Shown here in pieces: positions 7,189 to 9,338 of a stretch of 9,338 nucleotides of DNA. The position numbers and the translations under genes were made by a program. The notes beneath the pieces were generated by a model. That model was not told where the DNA came from. It worked only from the letters and a program-made list of their open reading frames with translations, and made no database searches. Within the stretch, counting starts at the first letter, position 1; the number at the start of each line of letters is the position of its first letter. The stretch is from VFJL01 sp043752345. Its GTDB lineage: Bacteria > Pseudomonadota > Gammaproteobacteria > Burkholderiales > Nitrosomonadaceae. The DNA lies in contig JAYUYT010000131.1 in the NCBI GenBank assembly GCA_043752345.1, forward strand, positions 1-9,338. Direction: 5' to 3'.

Positions 7189-7818
7189 ATGAGTAGTCAA
7201 TTTAAAACAGAACAGGAAGGCTTTTGGGCTGGCGAGTTCGGCAACCAATATACCGATCGCAATCAAGGCATGCCATTGATCGCCGCAAATCTGTCATTAT
7301 TTAGTCGTGTGCTGCAACGGACCCAATCAGTGCGTACCGCTATTGAGTTTGGTGCAAATATCGGTCTGAATCTTGCAGCCTTGCGCATGCTGCTGCCCGC
7401 TATTGAATTGTCTGCGATAGAAATCAATAGCAAGGCGGCCGATGCGTTGAGAAAACAAGGTGGGATCACCATATATCAACAGTCTATTCTTGAGTTTCAA
7501 CCTGATTATTGCCGCGATCTGGTGCTGATCAAGGGCGTGCTGATTCACATCAATCCTGATAGCCTGCCGCAGGTATATGAACTGCTTTACGACACCAGCA
7601 AACGCTACATCTGTGTTGCTGAATACTATAGCCCGTCGCCCGTCGAAGTGCCGTACCGTGGCAATAAGGAGCGCCTGTTCAAACGCGATTTTGCGGGAGA
7701 AATGCTGGATCGTTTCTCTGATTTGAAGTTGGTCGACTATGGCTTTCTTTATCATCGTGACAATCATTTTCCGCAGGATGACATTACGTGGTTCTTGCTG
7801 GAAAAAACCGGCGCATGA
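7189..7818 (+). CDS. Pseudaminic acid biosynthesis-associated methyltransferase (SAM-dependent)
   Basis: The protein (209 aa) looks like a class I SAM-dependent methyltransferase. Motif I is AIEFGANIGLNLAAL (51-65), with the E-x-G-x-x-x-G form, followed by the acidic end of strand 2 in ELSAIEIN (73-80). The opening EGFWAGEFGNQYTDRN and the part with LIKGVLIHINPD are what I recall of the Pse-associated methylase family (TIGR03587), which occurs within Pse clusters. The acceptor is not settled to my knowledge; it could be Pse itself, a pathway intermediate or the finished glycan. ATG 7189 lies 44 bases after pseF, the widest gap in the operon, with GGA at 7177-7179. Its stop overlaps the pseG start as ATGA (7815-7818), so the two are translationally coupled. 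No membrane segment or signal peptide is visible. Confidence 0.87.
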   Translation: MSSQFKTEQEGFWAGEFGNQYTDRNQGMPLIAANLSLFSRVLQRTQSVRTAIEFGANIGLNLAALRMLLPAIELSAIEINSKAADALRKQGGITIYQQSILEFQPDYCRDLVLIKGVLIHINPDSLPQVYELLYDTSKRYICVAEYYSPSPVEVPYRGNKERLFKRDFAGEMLDRFSDLKLVDYGFLYHRDNHFPQDDITWFLLEKTGA

Positions 7819-8888
7819 ACGTTTGCATCCGTACTGATTCCTCCATTGCTATCGGTACCGGCCATTTTATGCGCTGCTTAACCTTGGCAGACGCGTTGAA
7901 ACAGCGGGGAGCACAAATTCGCTTTGTTAGTCGCCACCTGCCAGAGCATTTGCGAGATATGTTGACGGCAAAGGAGTATGAGTTTATGCCACTCAGTAAC
8001 GGCTCGAGCGAGGTAATTTCAAACGAATTAGCTCATACCCACTGGCTCGGTGCCAGTCAATACGCTGATGCGCAAGACACCATTCGAGTATTGTCAGATC
8101 AAACTTGGGATTGGCTGGTCGTAGACCACTATGCACTGGATGCCAGATGGGAATCAGCACTCCGACAAACAGCCAAGAATATTTTGGTCATTGATGATCT
8201 TGCCGACCGACAGCACGATTGCGATGTTCTGCTGGATCAGAATTTCTACGCAGATATAGACACCCGCTACACCGGCAAGGTCCCTGCACATTGCCAGTTA
8301 TTGCTCGGGCCACAGTATGCTTTGCTACGAGATGAATTCCGTCAATTGCATGAACAGACCAAGCCACGCACAAAGCCAGTCAAACGTATGCTGGTATTTC
8401 TTGGTGGCGTGGATGCAGGCAACTACACAGGCCGCATCGTTGAAGCTTTGGCCAATCTTGGCATCGAAGAGCTGCATGTAGACGTGGTAATTGGCTCGCA
8501 GCATCCTAGTCGTGAGCAGATCGAATCTGAGTGTGTGCAACACGGTTTTACTTGCCATGTACAAACCGATCGTATGGCCGAATTGATGGCTGCGGCTGAT
8601 TTGGCAATCGGAGCTGGTGGGTCAGCCAGTTGGGAACGGTGCTGCTTGGGTTTGCCCGCATTGGTTGTATCGCTGGCTGAGAACCAGATTGATATTGCAA
8701 AAGCACTGGATCTGTTTGGTGCATGCCGATATATCGGTTCACTGGAGACAGCGAGTACATCTGTTATGCGCGGGGCAATTACTGATTTGTTAAATCACCA
8801 AGGTCATTTGGAAGCTCTTTCTGAAAAAGCATATTCGCTCGTTGATGGACTGGGTGTTGACAGGCTCTGTCAAGCATTGGGTCGTTAA
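7815..8888 (+). CDS. pseG: UDP-2,4-diacetamido-2,4,6-trideoxy-beta-L-altropyranose hydrolase, PseG
   Basis: The enzyme removes UDP from the acylated diamino-altrose intermediate, leaving the free hexose that PseI condenses with phosphoenolpyruvate. It has a GT-B fold related to MurG. The N-terminal signature RTDSSIAIGTGHFMRCL contains H17, which matches the catalytic His known from Campylobacter PseG. Other conserved parts are VVDHY (102-106), IDDLADR (126-132), GGVD (197-200) and the nucleotide-binding GAGGSASWERCCLGLPAL (266-283) followed by AENQ. The length is 357 aa, within the family range. The start was set at ATG 7815, which overlaps the methyltransferase stop (ATGA) and places H17 as expected. 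An in-frame start 27 bases earlier would only add a tail that lies inside the methyltransferase gene. Some homologues are fused to the PseH acetyltransferase, but this one is not. The next gene begins one base after the stop codon. Confidence 0.95.
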   Translation: MNVCIRTDSSIAIGTGHFMRCLTLADALKQRGAQIRFVSRHLPEHLRDMLTAKEYEFMPLSNGSSEVISNELAHTHWLGASQYADAQDTIRVLSDQTWDWLVVDHYALDARWESALRQTAKNILVIDDLADRQHDCDVLLDQNFYADIDTRYTGKVPAHCQLLLGPQYALLRDEFRQLHEQTKPRTKPVKRMLVFLGGVDAGNYTGRIVEALANLGIEELHVDVVIGSQHPSREQIESECVQHGFTCHVQTDRMAELMAAADLAIGAGGSASWERCCLGLPALVVSLAENQIDIAKALDLFGACRYIGSLETASTSVMRGAITDLLNHQGHLEALSEKAYSLVDGLGVDRLCQALGR

Positions 8889-8889
8889 C

Positions 8890-9338
8890 ATGAAAATTTC
8901 TATTCTGTGCACCGATCCTGATCACCCTGTCGTCAAAAGTCTTCAGGCATGGATTGCTGGTATGTCTTCCAAAGGACATACCGCTTCGCTTTTTTATAAC
9001 AAAGCTGAGTTACCAGGTGGAGATGTTCTTTTTCTTGTTTCTTGCAACCAAATGATTCGAGACGCCGAACGAAAAAAATACAGGACTGCGCTTGTTCTGC
9101 ATGCCAGTGATTTACCGAAGGGCCGTGGTTGGTCGCCTCATATCTGGTCAATCCTGAGTGGGGCAAACCGAATTACTGTTAGCCTGCTGGAAGCCGATAC
9201 CTCAATTGATAGTGGAGCAATTTGGCTCAAGACAGAATTTAGTCTTGAGGGACACGAACTCCTTCCGGAAATTAACGAAAAACTGTTTGCGGCCGAACTG
9301 TTACTTATGACACAAGCCGTCGATCAATTTGAGAAAGT
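8890..9338 (+). CDS. Formyltransferase-family protein, probable PseJ-like sugar N-formyltransferase (3' end outside window)
   Basis: The frame is open from ATG 8890 to the window edge (149 codons). The best landmark is LVLHASDLPKGRGWSP (68-83), then TVSLLEADTSIDSGAIW (96-112). This is the formyl_trans_N pattern of methionyl-tRNA and sugar formyltransferases, which use 10-formyl-tetrahydrofolate. The catalytic His (H71) and Asp (D107 in IDSG) are present. The Asn usually two residues before the His is Val69. The N-terminus is shorter than in methionyl-tRNA formyltransferase. Position directly after pseG, where pseH would be expected, supports a role in formylating the 4-amino sugar made by PseC, giving Pse with a 7-formamido group. 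A PseJ formyltransferase of this kind has been described for Pse5Ac7Fo in Anoxybacillus. That role is inference; the family call is firm. Base composition is clearly more AT-rich than in the signalling block. Confidence 0.85.
   Translation, partial: MKISILCTDPDHPVVKSLQAWIAGMSSKGHTASLFYNKAELPGGDVLFLVSCNQMIRDAERKKYRTALVLHASDLPKGRGWSPHIWSILSGANRITVSLLEADTSIDSGAIWLKTEFSLEGHELLPEINEKLFAAELLLMTQAVDQFEK

Noticed and set aside
1..9338. CRISPR arrays, tRNA or rRNA genes, transposase genes, phage genes
   Set aside because: I looked for spaced direct repeats, cloverleaf-like ends and transposase or integrase motifs on both strands and found none that I could support.

Overview
The window reads as a chromosomal segment of a motile Gram-negative proteobacterium. 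The style of the signalling proteins (a diguanylate cyclase opening with an N-terminal 'NPTAIAKETL...TPDNYQRLYHEIAG' block) and the overall composition suggest a betaproteobacterium, perhaps of the Nitrosomonadales/Gallionella-Sulfuricella kind. That placement comes from recall of protein style, not from a search. All convincing genes lie on the + strand.

Region 1 (1-4178) is a c-di-GMP signalling block. It holds the C-terminal part of a NarL/LuxR-type response regulator (1-477), a 576-residue diguanylate cyclase with a GGEEF active site and an intact RxxD inhibitory site (503-2233), and a non-coding stretch of about 430 bases (2234-2665). That stretch contains a repeat-like folded segment and a strong 19-bp hairpin followed by six T. 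It is followed by a second, shorter diguanylate cyclase that is a clear paralogue of the C-terminal part of the first (2666-3385) and a YcgR-like PilZ-domain protein (3432-4178), a candidate c-di-GMP receptor.

Region 2 (4282 to the window end) is a tightly packed operon for pseudaminic acid (Pse), the nonulosonic sugar commonly attached to flagellin or carried on surface polysaccharide. The order is pseB (dehydratase/epimerase), pseC (aminotransferase), pseF (CMP-Pse synthetase), a Pse-associated methyltransferase, pseG (UDP-sugar hydrolase) and a formyltransferase-family gene cut by the window edge. Genes are separated by 2 bases or less, or overlap, except for a 44-base gap before the methyltransferase. 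No pseH acetyltransferase or pseI synthase is present. The formyltransferase sits where pseH would be expected, which suggests an N-formylated Pse variant (7-formamido type). pseI, and probably a Maf-type glycosyltransferase, would be expected beyond the right edge.

Together the window places two c-di-GMP makers and one likely c-di-GMP receptor next to a flagellar-type glycan operon, a reasonable setting for motility control. GC content falls along the window: hand counts give 42/60 at 3961-4020 inside the PilZ gene and 23/60 at 9001-9060 inside the formyltransferase gene. This fits a glycan island whose distal genes have a different history.
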